Source: Kribbella jiaozuonensis
Lineage (GTDB): Bacteria; Actinomycetota; Actinomycetes; Propionibacteriales; Kribbellaceae
Direction: 5' to 3'
Length of the DNA: 64,000 nt
Assembly: GCF_005233875.1 (NCBI RefSeq)
Contig: NZ_SZPZ01000002.1
Span: forward strand, 496,001 to 560,000
Below the pieces are notes generated by a model, which saw nothing but the letters and a program-made list of their open reading frames with translations, was not told where the DNA came from and did not search any database. Position 1 is the first letter of the stretch. Each line of letters begins with the position of its first letter. Position numbers and translations under genes: made by a program. Positions 25,987 to 34,071 of this stretch are shown here, in pieces.

Positions 25987-28900
25987 TCAGGATGGGCCTG
26001 TCCAGGTTTGGTTGGGGCCGCCTACGCAGTCCCAGATGATGAGCTGGTGGCCGTTGGTGGTGTTGCCGGAGTCTAGGTCCAGGCAGCGGTCGGTGGTGAT
26101 GTTTCGGAGTTGGCCCGTTGACCAACGGGTCCATTGCTGATCGGGGTTGTTCGGTGTGCAGGGTGCTGTCGTTAGTCCGGATCCGTTGCCCGATGAGGTG
26201 GGTTGCAGGCAGGTTCCGGATGAGGTGAGGGTTCCGTCGGCGTGCAGGGTCCAGGTCTGGTTGGCCAGACCGGTGCAGATCCAGATCTGCACCTTGTTCG
26301 TCGCGACGTCGCGATCCGCGCAGGACGACGTTGTGCCCCAGGTGAGTGCTCCGGTCGCGGTCGTGTAGTTGGGGCCGACCCAGCTCTGGTTGCGGGTTCC
26401 GACGCAGTCGTAGATCTGCAGCCGGCGGCCGTTGGTGAAGTCTGCTTCAGGCAGGTTCAAACACCGCCCGGAGGCCTGGTTGATCAGTGAGCCGAAGTTG
26501 CCTTGGCGCCACTTCTGGTTGCCGCCGCCTGAGCAGGCCGCGACGTTCACCAAGGTCAGGTTCGTCGTCTGGCCGGACGGTACCTCGAGGCAGACACCTC
26601 CTGTTTTCAGTTCTCCGAAGCTGCCGAGACTCCACGTCTGGTTGGAGTTCGCCAGGCAGGACCACAGCTGTACGTTGTCGCTGGCAACATCGCGATCGAC
26701 GCAGAGATCCTGTCGCGTGGTCGATGCAACGGCGCCGGCGGGAGCCGTGCCAGCGGGGCCGGGTGTCCAGGTCGAGCCGATGGGGGAGAAGCTGAGCGAG
26801 GTGAGTGTGACTGCACCACCGACGGCGTAGAGGTGAAGCCCGAGGCTTGCGGGGTTGGAGTCGAAGGCGACGTTGTCGCTCACGACGGTCTTGCCGGTAT
26901 TGCCGAAGACCTCCAGTTGTCCACGGTCGACGAGGAGTCTGATCGTGACCTGGTTCGAGATCGGCGGCATCGATACGCCGTATAGGGTCTGCGCCGCAAC
27001 GCCGTACGCGACAGTGCGATCGCTCGATCCGTCCGACCGCGCGTGCAGGCGGAACCCGAACTCCGACGCGGTGACGCCGGTGAGGTCGAACTGTGCGCTG
27101 AGCTCGTAGGTGTCGGCCGAGATGCCGCTGAGCGGATCGGTCGCCGGATTCGTCATGATCGTGCGCGTTCCCCAGGTCTGCGTGGACGTCCGGATGGTGG
27201 AGATCTCGCTGACCGGATTGCGGGTGAGGCGGATGCCCTCCGGATACGTCTTCAGGGCGAGCTCGACCGGGAAGGATGCGTTGCCGATCCAGGTCACACC
27301 GGCGTTGCTCGGCTGCCAGCCCAGCTGGACGATGCGGCCGTTCGGCAACTGGTTGAAGGTCTGGGGCGCATACCAGGTGGACGGCGGGAAGGCGGCGCCG
27401 GAGACTCCCTGTTCCATCCGCTGCGGGGTCGCCCAGCCCGCGACGAACAGTCCGTTCGCATCGAGCGAGCCGATGACGTACTCGCCGCTCGCATCCTGAA
27501 GGACCCACTTCGAAGCGTTGGAGTCCCCGTCGACCGGTAGCTGGTAGAGGTCGGGACACTCGACGAACCAGCCGGCCGAGTAGGCGCCGCGATAGGTCCA
27601 GTCGAGCAGATTCGTCGAAGTGTAGAAGGCGGCGCCGGTCCCGGCCCGGAACGTGACGAGTTCCGAGCGGTTGTGCTGCGGGTCCCACTGCACCTTCGGG
27701 TCGCGGCTCTCGACCGGATCGGTGATGACCTTCGCGCCGCCGTTGTACATCTGGAAGGTCTTCGCCCCGTCGGTCGAGTACGCGATGCTGACGCCGTCGG
27801 TATTCGTGAACAACAGGATCGGGTCGTCGGACCCGACCTTCAGGCCGGTCACGTTGTTCACATCGACCCAGCCCGATCCCGACCAGAGGTTACCGGTGTG
27901 CACACCCGGTTCGAGGGTGATCGGTTGCTGCGTCCAATGGACCAGGTCCGTACTAGTCGCGTGTCCCCAGTGCACCGCGGCGTCCCAGCCGAGTCCGTGG
28001 GGATTGTGCTGGAAGAACAGGTGGTAAACGCCGCGGTAGTAGAGCGGAGCGTTGATGTCGTTCATGAATCCGTTCTGCGGGCTGAAGTGGAACTGGCCGC
28101 GGAACGGCTCGGTGTAGTCGGTGGCGGCGTACGGGTACTCCGGATAGTCCGATGATGAGCCGGCCACGGCGGCCGGGAGCGCCGTGAGACAGCTGAGCGT
28201 GAGGACCCAGGCCAGGAACGACGCGATCCGGATCATGGGGGCCCGGAACCCGTACGTCGATCCGCTCAGCGCCTGGAACTCCGCCGTACTGCCGCAGTCG
28301 AGGACCTTTGTGTTGACGGTCGATCCGTCGAGCACGACGGTGTGTACGGCGACGTTCGCGGCCGTGTGGTTGGTTGCGACGTAGTTGTTGCTGCCCGACT
28401 TCACCAGGACGATCGTCGGGGTCGCTCCGGACGGCGTGATGTTGCCTGCCGGGACGTCGTACGAGAAGTGGTTCCCGACCACGGTGTTGCCGCTGCCGTT
28501 GATCTGCACCAGCCCGAAGAGGTCGTCGAGCCCGTTGTTGTAGCCGGTCATCGCGGGGAACGATTCGGGGACGCGGAGGAAGTGGTTCGACCCGATCAGG
28601 TTGTTGTGGCAGGCGCCTTCGCACTGGATCATCCCCGGATAGAAGGCGTGCAGGCGGTTCGCGCTGATGTTGTTGTTCGTGCAGTTCTTCAGGTGCACCG
28701 AGCTCTTGCCGCGGGGAAAGATGTTGTTCCCGGACACGATCAGGCCGAAGTGGTTCTCGGCGAAGATCGAGAAGCCGACGTAGCCGGCGCCGATCATGTT
28801 GCCGCTGACCATGCTGGCCTGACCGGAGCTGATCAGCTCGATGCAGTTGCCGTTCTCGCAGAGGAAGTTGTCCTGGATGTGCAGCGCGTCGGCATCGGTG

Positions 28901-29442
28901 ATGACGATTCCGTGCTCCAGGTAGACCATTCCCAGGCCGCGGATCCGCAGCGAGTCGGTGGCGGTGGTCGACCGGATCCCGTACTTGCCGTTGAGGTAGC
29001 TGTTCTGGTTCGGGGTGAACGAGACGCCGTCCAGGCAGAAGTCCAGCAGTTCGATCGAGCTGAGCCGGGGGAGGCCAGTGCGGCTGATCAGGATGGCTTC
29101 GGCGTTCCCGTCGGTGTTCTCGACCCGGATCCGGCTGCCGCCCGGCCAGATCTCGTGCCAGCTGGAGGTGTCGCCGGCGTTGTACCGGATGCTCGACGAG
29201 GTGAAGCCGTGGCCGGATCCCTTGATCTGCAGGTAGCTGATGTCGATCACGATCCGGGTCTTGAGCGAGTAGTCACCCGGCGGGATGTAGATCACCGCGC
29301 CCGGCTTGGAGGCCTGGGTGGGCTGGTTCGTCTTGATGTCGGCGATGATGCTGTTCACGATCGCGCCGATGTCGGTGTACGCGGTCGTCGACGGGCTGCC
29401 GGGGATGGTCCAGGTGGTGACGTCGTAGATCGTCGAGGGCAT
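25987..29442 (-). CDS. GH91 inulin fructotransferase-like / GH32 fructanase / ricin-lectin fusion
   Basis: 1151-residue frame in three parts. Residues 1-402 (MPSTIYDVTTW ... STYGFRAP) are a right-handed beta-helix matching GH91 inulin fructotransferases, which release difructose anhydrides from inulin: GAVIYIPPGDYSLKTRIVID, GSGHGFTSSSIRYN, SVHLKNCTNNNISANRLH. Residue 403 is a Met starting a Sec signal peptide (IRIASFLAWVLTLSCLTALP, AVAGS), then a GH32 enzyme: nucleophile Asp in GFMNDINAP (canonical MNDPNG altered), RDP in ESRDPKVQW, acid/base Glu in VECPDLYQL. From about 890 follow ricin-type repeats with NQTW/NQKW/NQSW motifs. ATG 29442 has AAAGGGA upstream. No start signal precedes the internal Met at 28236. 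Either a real fusion or two genes that lost a stop codon. Confidence 0.85.
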   Translation of the reverse strand: MPSTIYDVTTWTIPGSPSTTAYTDIGAIVNSIIADIKTNQPTQASKPGAVIYIPPGDYSLKTRIVIDISYLQIKGSGHGFTSSSIRYNAGDTSSWHEIWPGGSRIRVENTDGNAEAILISRTGLPRLSSIELLDFCLDGVSFTPNQNSYLNGKYGIRSTTATDSLRIRGLGMVYLEHGIVITDADALHIQDNFLCENGNCIELISSGQASMVSGNMIGAGYVGFSIFAENHFGLIVSGNNIFPRGKSSVHLKNCTNNNISANRLHAFYPGMIQCEGACHNNLIGSNHFLRVPESFPAMTGYNNGLDDLFGLVQINGSGNTVVGNHFSYDVPAGNITPSGATPTIVLVKSGSNNYVATNHTAANVAVHTVVLDGSTVNTKVLDCGSTAEFQALSGSTYGFRAPMIRIASFLAWVLTLSCLTALPAAVAGSSSDYPEYPYAATDYTEPFRGQFHFSPQNGFMNDINAPLYYRGVYHLFFQHNPHGLGWDAAVHWGHATSTDLVHWTQQPITLEPGVHTGNLWSGSGWVDVNNVTGLKVGSDDPILLFTNTDGVSIAYSTDGAKTFQMYNGGAKVITDPVESRDPKVQWDPQHNRSELVTFRAGTGAAFYTSTNLLDWTYRGAYSAGWFVECPDLYQLPVDGDSNASKWVLQDASGEYVIGSLDANGLFVAGWATPQRMEQGVSGAAFPPSTWYAPQTFNQLPNGRIVQLGWQPSNAGVTWIGNASFPVELALKTYPEGIRLTRNPVSEISTIRTSTQTWGTRTIMTNPATDPLSGISADTYELSAQFDLTGVTASEFGFRLHARSDGSSDRTVAYGVAAQTLYGVSMPPISNQVTIRLLVDRGQLEVFGNTGKTVVSDNVAFDSNPASLGLHLYAVGGAVTLTSLSFSPIGSTWTPGPAGTAPAGAVASTTRQDLCVDRDVASDNVQLWSCLANSNQTWSLGSFGELKTGGVCLEVPSGQTTNLTLVNVAACSGGGNQKWRQGNFGSLINQASGRCLNLPEADFTNGRRLQIYDCVGTRNQSWVGPNYTTATGALTWGTTSSCADRDVATNKVQIWICTGLANQTWTLHADGTLTSSGTCLQPTSSGNGSGLTTAPCTPNNPDQQWTRWSTGQLRNITTDRCLDLDSGNTTNGHQLIIWDCVGGPNQTWTGPS

Positions 29443-29474
29443 CGTCTTCCCTTTCGTAGTGAGAGCTGGAGTGC

Positions 29475-29657
29475 TCAGAGGACGCCGAGGAGCGTGTTGT
29501 GCGGTCGCGGCGCCGGGTCTGCGGCGAGGTCTGTGGCGACGGCCGCGGCCGCCGGCGTACTCGGCAGTCGGAGGTAGCCGGCGACGCTCACGGCGGCCGC
29601 GGCTGCGAGGAAGACCCGGCGCGACAGGCCTGCGCCGGGAGGGGTGGGGGAGTTCAC
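29475..29657 (-). CDS. 60-codon Tat signal peptide frame upstream of the GH91-GH32 gene
   Basis: GTG 29657 has AAGGAG with a 5-nt spacer. The product contains a twin-arginine signal (GLSRRVFLAAAAAVSVAGYL), a likely cleavage site after TPAAAA, about 20 more residues, then a TGA at 29475. The GH91 start follows 32 bases later in another frame. GH91 enzymes are usually secreted, so this is most simply the leader of the GH91 protein separated by a frameshift or by rearrangement. A genuine tiny exported peptide is the alternative. Confidence 0.6.
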   Translation of the reverse strand: MNSPTPPGAGLSRRVFLAAAAAVSVAGYLRLPSTPAAAAVATDLAADPAPRPHNTLLGVL

Positions 29658-29676
29658 GGCGGCTCCTTCTCGAGGT

Positions 29677-29694
29677 TGCCAAAAGGTTTTGGCA
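29677..29694. promoter_or_regulatory. LacI-type operator O1
   Basis: TGCCAAAAGGTTTTGGCA, an inverted repeat with perfect 8-bp arms around a GG centre. It lies 10-27 nt downstream of the predicted start of transcription toward the GH91-GH32 gene, where bound repressor would block elongation. Confidence 0.7.
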
Positions 29695-29710
29695 GAGCGG
29701 AATTGATCCG

Positions 29711-29739
29711 AAGGTAGGACTGCGTCCAGGCGGCGGCAA
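29711..29739 (-). promoter_or_regulatory. Predicted promoter of the GH91-GH32 transcript
   Basis: Reading leftward: TTGCCG (29739-29734), 17-bp spacer, TACCTT (29716-29711). Operator O1 sits just downstream and O2 just upstream. Confidence 0.5.
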
Positions 29740-29751
29740 GATCGTCGCCGG

Positions 29752-29768
29752 TGGCAAAAGTTTTGGCA
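29752..29768. promoter_or_regulatory. LacI-type operator O2 (imperfect)
   Basis: TGGCAAAAGTTTTGGCA: same half-sites as O1 but one base shorter in the centre and with a mismatch in one arm. Lies between the two divergent promoters. Confidence 0.5.
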
Positions 29769-29790
29769 GCTGTTTGGCTCGATTTTGGCG

Positions 29791-29820
29791 TTGACCGACC
29801 GACGCCGGCGGGCAAACACT
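29791..29820 (+). promoter_or_regulatory. Predicted promoter of the sugar-uptake operon
   Basis: TTGACC (29791-29796), 18-bp spacer, AACACT (29815-29820). Operator O3 begins 2 bases after the -10 box and would cover the transcription start. Confidence 0.45.
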
Positions 29821-29822
29821 GC

Positions 29823-29846
29823 TGCCAAGACGTTTTGCCAAAACGT
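29823..29846. promoter_or_regulatory. LacI-type operator O3 (overlapping pair)
   Basis: Contains TGCCAAGACGTTTTGCCA (29823-29840), a variant of TGCCAAAA-CG-TTTTGGCA, overlapping the inverted repeat ACGTTTTG-C-CAAAACGT (29830-29846). Positioned over the start of the uptake operon; the likely ligand is the LacI protein at 34072-35130. Confidence 0.65.
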
Positions 29847-29876
29847 TTAATCACAAGCTTGGAACGGAGTCGGAGT

Positions 29877-31187
29877 ATGAAGCTTCGCAGCACGAGCGGT
29901 CGTCTCCGGACCGCGCTGGCCGGGATCGCCGTTGCGACGAGCGTGATCCTGGCCATCGCCGGATGCGGTGCCGGTGGAAGCTCGGCAGGTGCCAGCGGCA
30001 AGCTCACAGTCCTGGTGGAGGGTGGCGGGAAGGCCGAGCTCCAGCCGATCGCCGATCTCTACCAGAAGGAGACCGGTACGACGGTCGAGTTGGTCGAACT
30101 GCCGTACGACGGTCTGTACGACCGGATCCAGACCGAGCTCGGCTCGGGCAAGACGTCGTTCGACGTCGCCGCGCTCGACGCCATCTGGCTGAGCGCCTTC
30201 TCGGCCGGCGTCTCGCCGCTCGACGATCTGTTCACCGACGACGTGAAGCGCGATCTGTTCCCGGGCCTGGTGACCGAGGCACAGGTCGGCGGGTCGTACG
30301 TCGGGATGCCGGTCTGGACGAACTCCGAGATCCTCTACTACCGGACCGACCTGTTCGGCGACCCGAAGGAGAAGGCGGCGTTCCAGGCGAAGTACGGGTA
30401 TCCGCTCGTGCCGCCGACCACGTGGAAGCAGTACAAGGACGTCGCCGAATTCTTCACCCGCGACACGAACCACGACGGCCAGACCGATCTGTACGGCACC
30501 GATGTGAAGGGCGCGGTCGAGACGGAGTGGCTGGCCACGGTTTCGCAGACCGGCGAGAAGACGATGGTTCTCGATCCGAAGAGCGGCGACGTCACCATCG
30601 ACGACGCCGATCACCTGGCAGCGTTGAACTTCTACACCAGCTTGTTGCCTTATGCCCCACCCGGCGCGGCGCAGCTCGACTGGGCCGGCGCCCAGAACCT
30701 CTTCTACCAGGGAAAGCTCGCGATGATGCGCTTCTGGGGTCATGCCTATACCCAGACCCCGGCCAACGCCGCGGTCAAAGGCAAGCTCGGCGTTGCTCCG
30801 ATGATCGCGGGACCGGGCGGTATCGCCGGCGTACCGGGCGCCTGGTACCTCTCGGTGCCTAAGGCAACCGAAAAGCAGGCCGAGGCCAAGAAGTTCATCG
30901 CCTTCGCCTACGCGCACAACGACCTGTCGATCAAGACGTCGTTGGGCCTGGTCGCTCGGATCTCGGCGTTCGAGTCGCAGGCCGGTGTCGCTGGGCACGA
31001 GAACTACCCGGCCATCCTGACGACGCTGAAGTCTCCCGCGACGATCGCGCGGCCGGCCACACCGAAGTGGCAGCAGATCGTGACCTCGGTGCTCACGCCG
31101 ATGCTGCAGAAGGCGGTTGCCAAGGGCGCGGACAACGCGGCGTTGCTGAAACAGGCGAAGGCTCAGATCCAAGCGATCGTCAAGTAG
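29877..31187 (+). CDS. Extracellular solute-binding lipoprotein (sugar ABC importer)
   Basis: 436-residue binding protein. Signal peptide with a lipobox (ILAIAGCGAGG) puts it on the outer face of the membrane. The mature part begins KLTVLVEGGGKAELQPIADLYQKETG, typical of family 1 sugar-binding proteins. Start at ATG 29877 with GGAG close upstream; the frame is open further 5' through the operator region, which is not coding. First gene of the uptake operon divergent from the GH91-GH32 gene, so the ligand is proposed to be difructose anhydride or fructo-oligosaccharide. Confidence 0.92.
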   Translation: MKLRSTSGRLRTALAGIAVATSVILAIAGCGAGGSSAGASGKLTVLVEGGGKAELQPIADLYQKETGTTVELVELPYDGLYDRIQTELGSGKTSFDVAALDAIWLSAFSAGVSPLDDLFTDDVKRDLFPGLVTEAQVGGSYVGMPVWTNSEILYYRTDLFGDPKEKAAFQAKYGYPLVPPTTWKQYKDVAEFFTRDTNHDGQTDLYGTDVKGAVETEWLATVSQTGEKTMVLDPKSGDVTIDDADHLAALNFYTSLLPYAPPGAAQLDWAGAQNLFYQGKLAMMRFWGHAYTQTPANAAVKGKLGVAPMIAGPGGIAGVPGAWYLSVPKATEKQAEAKKFIAFAYAHNDLSIKTSLGLVARISAFESQAGVAGHENYPAILTTLKSPATIARPATPKWQQIVTSVLTPMLQKAVAKGADNAALLKQAKAQIQAIVK

Positions 31188-31197
31188 GGACACCTCT

Positions 31198-32088
31198 GTG
31201 CGCCTCACCGACCGCCGGTTCGCACTCGTACTGATCGCACCGGCCGCATTGTTCCTCGCCGCGTTCGTGGCGTGGCCACTGCTCAGATTCGTCTCGAACG
31301 CGTTCTACGAGATCTCGCCGATGGCCGGCGGCCCACGGAAGTTCGTGGGCTTCGAGAACTTCGCGACCGCGTTCGACTCGCCGGCATTCCAGGGAGCGGC
31401 GCTGCGGACGATCGTCTACACGTTCATCGTGGTCGCACTCGAATTCACCTTCGGGCTTGCTGTGGCATTGGTCTTCGCGGCGCTCGGCAGCCGGTCGGCG
31501 GTGTTCCGGACCGTCTTCATGTACCCGCTGATGGTCGCCCCGGTGGTAGCCGGCCTGCTGTGGCGATTCCTGCTCATCGACAACTTCGGCATTCTCAACG
31601 AGCTGCTACGCCGGATCGGGCTGCTGCACAGTACGGACCAGATCGCCTGGCTGAGCAACCCGAAGATCGCACTGTTCTCGGTGGCGCTGCCGGACATCTG
31701 GCTGACGACGTCGTTCATCACGCTGGTGCTCTTCGCGGGACTGCAGAACGTGCCAGGTGACGTTATCGAGGCCGCTCGCATCGACGGCGTACGGTTCCCG
31801 ACGCTGCTGTTCCGGATCATCCTGCCGCTGCTGCGACCGGTGATCGCCGTGGCGCTGATCGTCCGCGGTATCGATGCGGCCCGCGCGTTCGACATCATCC
31901 TGATCCAGACCAACGGCGGGCCTCAGGACAGTACGACGACGCTGAGCCTGCTGATCTACCTCACGATGACGCGCAACGGGGATCCCGGTCTGGCCAGCGC
32001 GATGGGCACCGTCTATCTGATCGGGATGCTCGCGGTCGCCACGGTCGCGATCTTCGCCATCTGGCGACCCGGGAGTGATCAGGCATGA
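31198..32088 (+). CDS. Sugar ABC transporter permease, MalF type
   Basis: 296-residue membrane subunit with six predicted spans; the EAA-type loop reads VIEAARIDGVRFPTLLFRII. GTG start 10 bases after the binding-protein stop. Its stop overlaps the next permease (ATGA). Confidence 0.93.
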   Translation: MRLTDRRFALVLIAPAALFLAAFVAWPLLRFVSNAFYEISPMAGGPRKFVGFENFATAFDSPAFQGAALRTIVYTFIVVALEFTFGLAVALVFAALGSRSAVFRTVFMYPLMVAPVVAGLLWRFLLIDNFGILNELLRRIGLLHSTDQIAWLSNPKIALFSVALPDIWLTTSFITLVLFAGLQNVPGDVIEAARIDGVRFPTLLFRIILPLLRPVIAVALIVRGIDAARAFDIILIQTNGGPQDSTTTLSLLIYLTMTRNGDPGLASAMGTVYLIGMLAVATVAIFAIWRPGSDQA

Positions 32089-32924
32089 ACGGCCTCGAGA
32101 CCCGTCGCCGTCCGACACGCGTCATCCTGTGGGGCGCGCTGGCCGCGGTACTGGTGCTGTACGGATTCCCGTTCGTCTACCTGCTGCTGACGTCGTTCAA
32201 GACGCCGCTCGACGCGATCGCCGTACCGCCCCAGGTGTTGCCGTCGCAGTGGACGCTCGACAACTACGTCACCGCGCTCAGCAAGGAAGGCGTCGTACCG
32301 GCGCTGATCAACAGCGTCGCAACCGCAGTGCTCAGTACTGCGTTCTCACTCGCGCTCGGCGTGCCCGCGGCGTACGCGATCACTCGCTACCGAACGCCGA
32401 GCGGGCGCGTCTTCGTGGTCGCGGCGCTGGTCACCCGGATGGTGCCGACGATCGCGATCGGGGCGCCGCTGGTCGAGACGATGCGGCGGCTCGGCATCTC
32501 CGACACCACGATCGGGTTGGCGATCGCCCACACCACGATCTCGCTGCCGCTGTCGATCTGGCTGATGTCGAGCTTCTTCGAGGCGGTCCCGGTCGAGCTG
32601 GAAGAAGCCGCCAAAGTCGACGGCAGCGATCGGCTGCAGGCGTTCCAGCACGTGGTACTGCCGGTCGTATCGGGGGGCCTGGCAGTGACGGCGATCTTCG
32701 CGTTCCTCGCGTCCTGGAACGAGTTCCTGTTCGCATTGCTGCTCACGTCGGTGCGGGCCCAGACCACACCGATCGTGATCGCGAACTTCCAGACCCAGTT
32801 CGGCCTCGACTGGGGCGGGATGACCGCGCTCTCGGCGGTGTACTCCGTCCCCGTCATCCTGCTCACCCTCGCCCTCCAGCGGCACATCGTCGCCGGCCTG
32901 ACCCTCGGCGCCGTCAAGGGCTGA
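32085..32924 (+). CDS. Sugar ABC transporter permease, MalG type
   Basis: 279-residue second membrane subunit; EAA loop ELEEAAKVDGSDRLQAFQHV. Coupled to the first permease through an ATGA overlap. No ATPase gene in the operon, so a shared MsiK-like ATPase encoded elsewhere is expected. Confidence 0.93.
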   Translation: MNGLETRRRPTRVILWGALAAVLVLYGFPFVYLLLTSFKTPLDAIAVPPQVLPSQWTLDNYVTALSKEGVVPALINSVATAVLSTAFSLALGVPAAYAITRYRTPSGRVFVVAALVTRMVPTIAIGAPLVETMRRLGISDTTIGLAIAHTTISLPLSIWLMSSFFEAVPVELEEAAKVDGSDRLQAFQHVVLPVVSGGLAVTAIFAFLASWNEFLFALLLTSVRAQTTPIVIANFQTQFGLDWGGMTALSAVYSVPVILLTLALQRHIVAGLTLGAVKG

Positions 32925-32948
32925 CGCCACCAAACCACCGGAGAAGAT

Positions 32949-34070
32949 ATGGAATTCTGGCAACCCAACAGCCCGCTCGGCGGCCTGGCGCATGTGAAGT
33001 CCGGCCGGTCGCGGCGGGAGTCGAGCTGGGACCGCAGCGGCGGCAACCGGGACTTCGCGGTGGTACCGGCGGGGGAGACCTTCGTGATCGCCGACATCAG
33101 CGGGGCGGGACGGATCGAGCACATCTGGCTGACCACGCGGTGCTACTCGGAGAAGTACCTGCGCAAGCTCGTCATCGAGATGTTCTGGGACGGCGAGGAG
33201 AACCCGAGCGTACGCGCGCCGCTCGGCGACTTCTTCGGTGTCGGCCACGCGGTCGCGAAGCACTACATCTCCCTTCCGCTGAACGCCGTGTTCGGTCCGC
33301 GGCGAGGTCCCAAGGGGCCGTTCGCGGCCGCGATGAACAGCTACTTCCCGATGCCGTTCGGCAGTCACGCGCGGATCCAGATCCGCAACGAGAGCGACCA
33401 GCCGATCGAGAACCTCTTCTATTACGTCGACTACGAACTCAGCGAGCAGCCGATCCCGGACGACGTCGCCCGGTTCCACGCGTACTACCGGCAGGAGAAG
33501 CCGACGACCGCCGTACGGCACACCTCCGAGCTCGAGAACCCGGCGCCGTGGGACCTGCCGGGGACGAACCTGACCGGGGACGACAACTACGTGATCCTCG
33601 ATGCGACCGGCACGGGGCATTACGTTGGCTGCGTGCTCAGCATCGACAACTTCGACGCCTCCAACCAGGTGTTCACCTGGCCGGGCGAGGGCGACGACAT
33701 GTTCTTCATCGACGGGGAGGTCTGGCCGCCCTCCTTGCACGGGACCGGTACGGAGGACTACTTCGGTGCCGCCTGGGGATTTCCCAGTGGCGAGTACGCC
33801 GGTCCGTACCACGGCATCACGCTGGGTGCGAGCCCGCAGGAGCACTTCGGGCTGTGGAGCATGTTCCGCTGGCACATCGAGGACCCGGTCCGGTTCGAGA
33901 AGAGCCTGCGGGTGTCGATCGAGCACGGGCACGCCAACGATCAGGGGAACGACTACTCGAGCGTCGCCTACTGGTACCAGCTGGGCGATCACGCGCCGCA
34001 TGCCGAACTGCCACCGGTCGAGGAGCGGCTACCGCGACGATGGCCGGAACACGGCCTTTGGGACGAGTGA
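32949..34070 (+). CDS. DUF2961/GH172 family glycoside hydrolase, cytoplasmic
   Basis: 373 residues with no signal peptide, so intracellular. DUF2961 is the core of GH172, whose founding member is a difructose dianhydride I synthase/hydrolase (alpha-fructofuranosidase) from an oral bifidobacterium. Hallmarks: GRIEHIWLTT, RAPLGDFFGVGHAV, and the conserved acidic motif GTGTEDYFGAAW followed by SGEYAGPYHG; the Glu of TEDYF is the expected active-site residue. Placed after sugar permeases and beside a GH91 gene, the simplest role is opening imported difructose anhydride. Other GH172 members cleave alpha-D-arabinofuranosides, so specificity needs testing. Confidence 0.88.
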   Translation: MEFWQPNSPLGGLAHVKSGRSRRESSWDRSGGNRDFAVVPAGETFVIADISGAGRIEHIWLTTRCYSEKYLRKLVIEMFWDGEENPSVRAPLGDFFGVGHAVAKHYISLPLNAVFGPRRGPKGPFAAAMNSYFPMPFGSHARIQIRNESDQPIENLFYYVDYELSEQPIPDDVARFHAYYRQEKPTTAVRHTSELENPAPWDLPGTNLTGDDNYVILDATGTGHYVGCVLSIDNFDASNQVFTWPGEGDDMFFIDGEVWPPSLHGTGTEDYFGAAWGFPSGEYAGPYHGITLGASPQEHFGLWSMFRWHIEDPVRFEKSLRVSIEHGHANDQGNDYSSVAYWYQLGDHAPHAELPPVEERLPRRWPEHGLWDE

Positions 34071-34071
34071 G

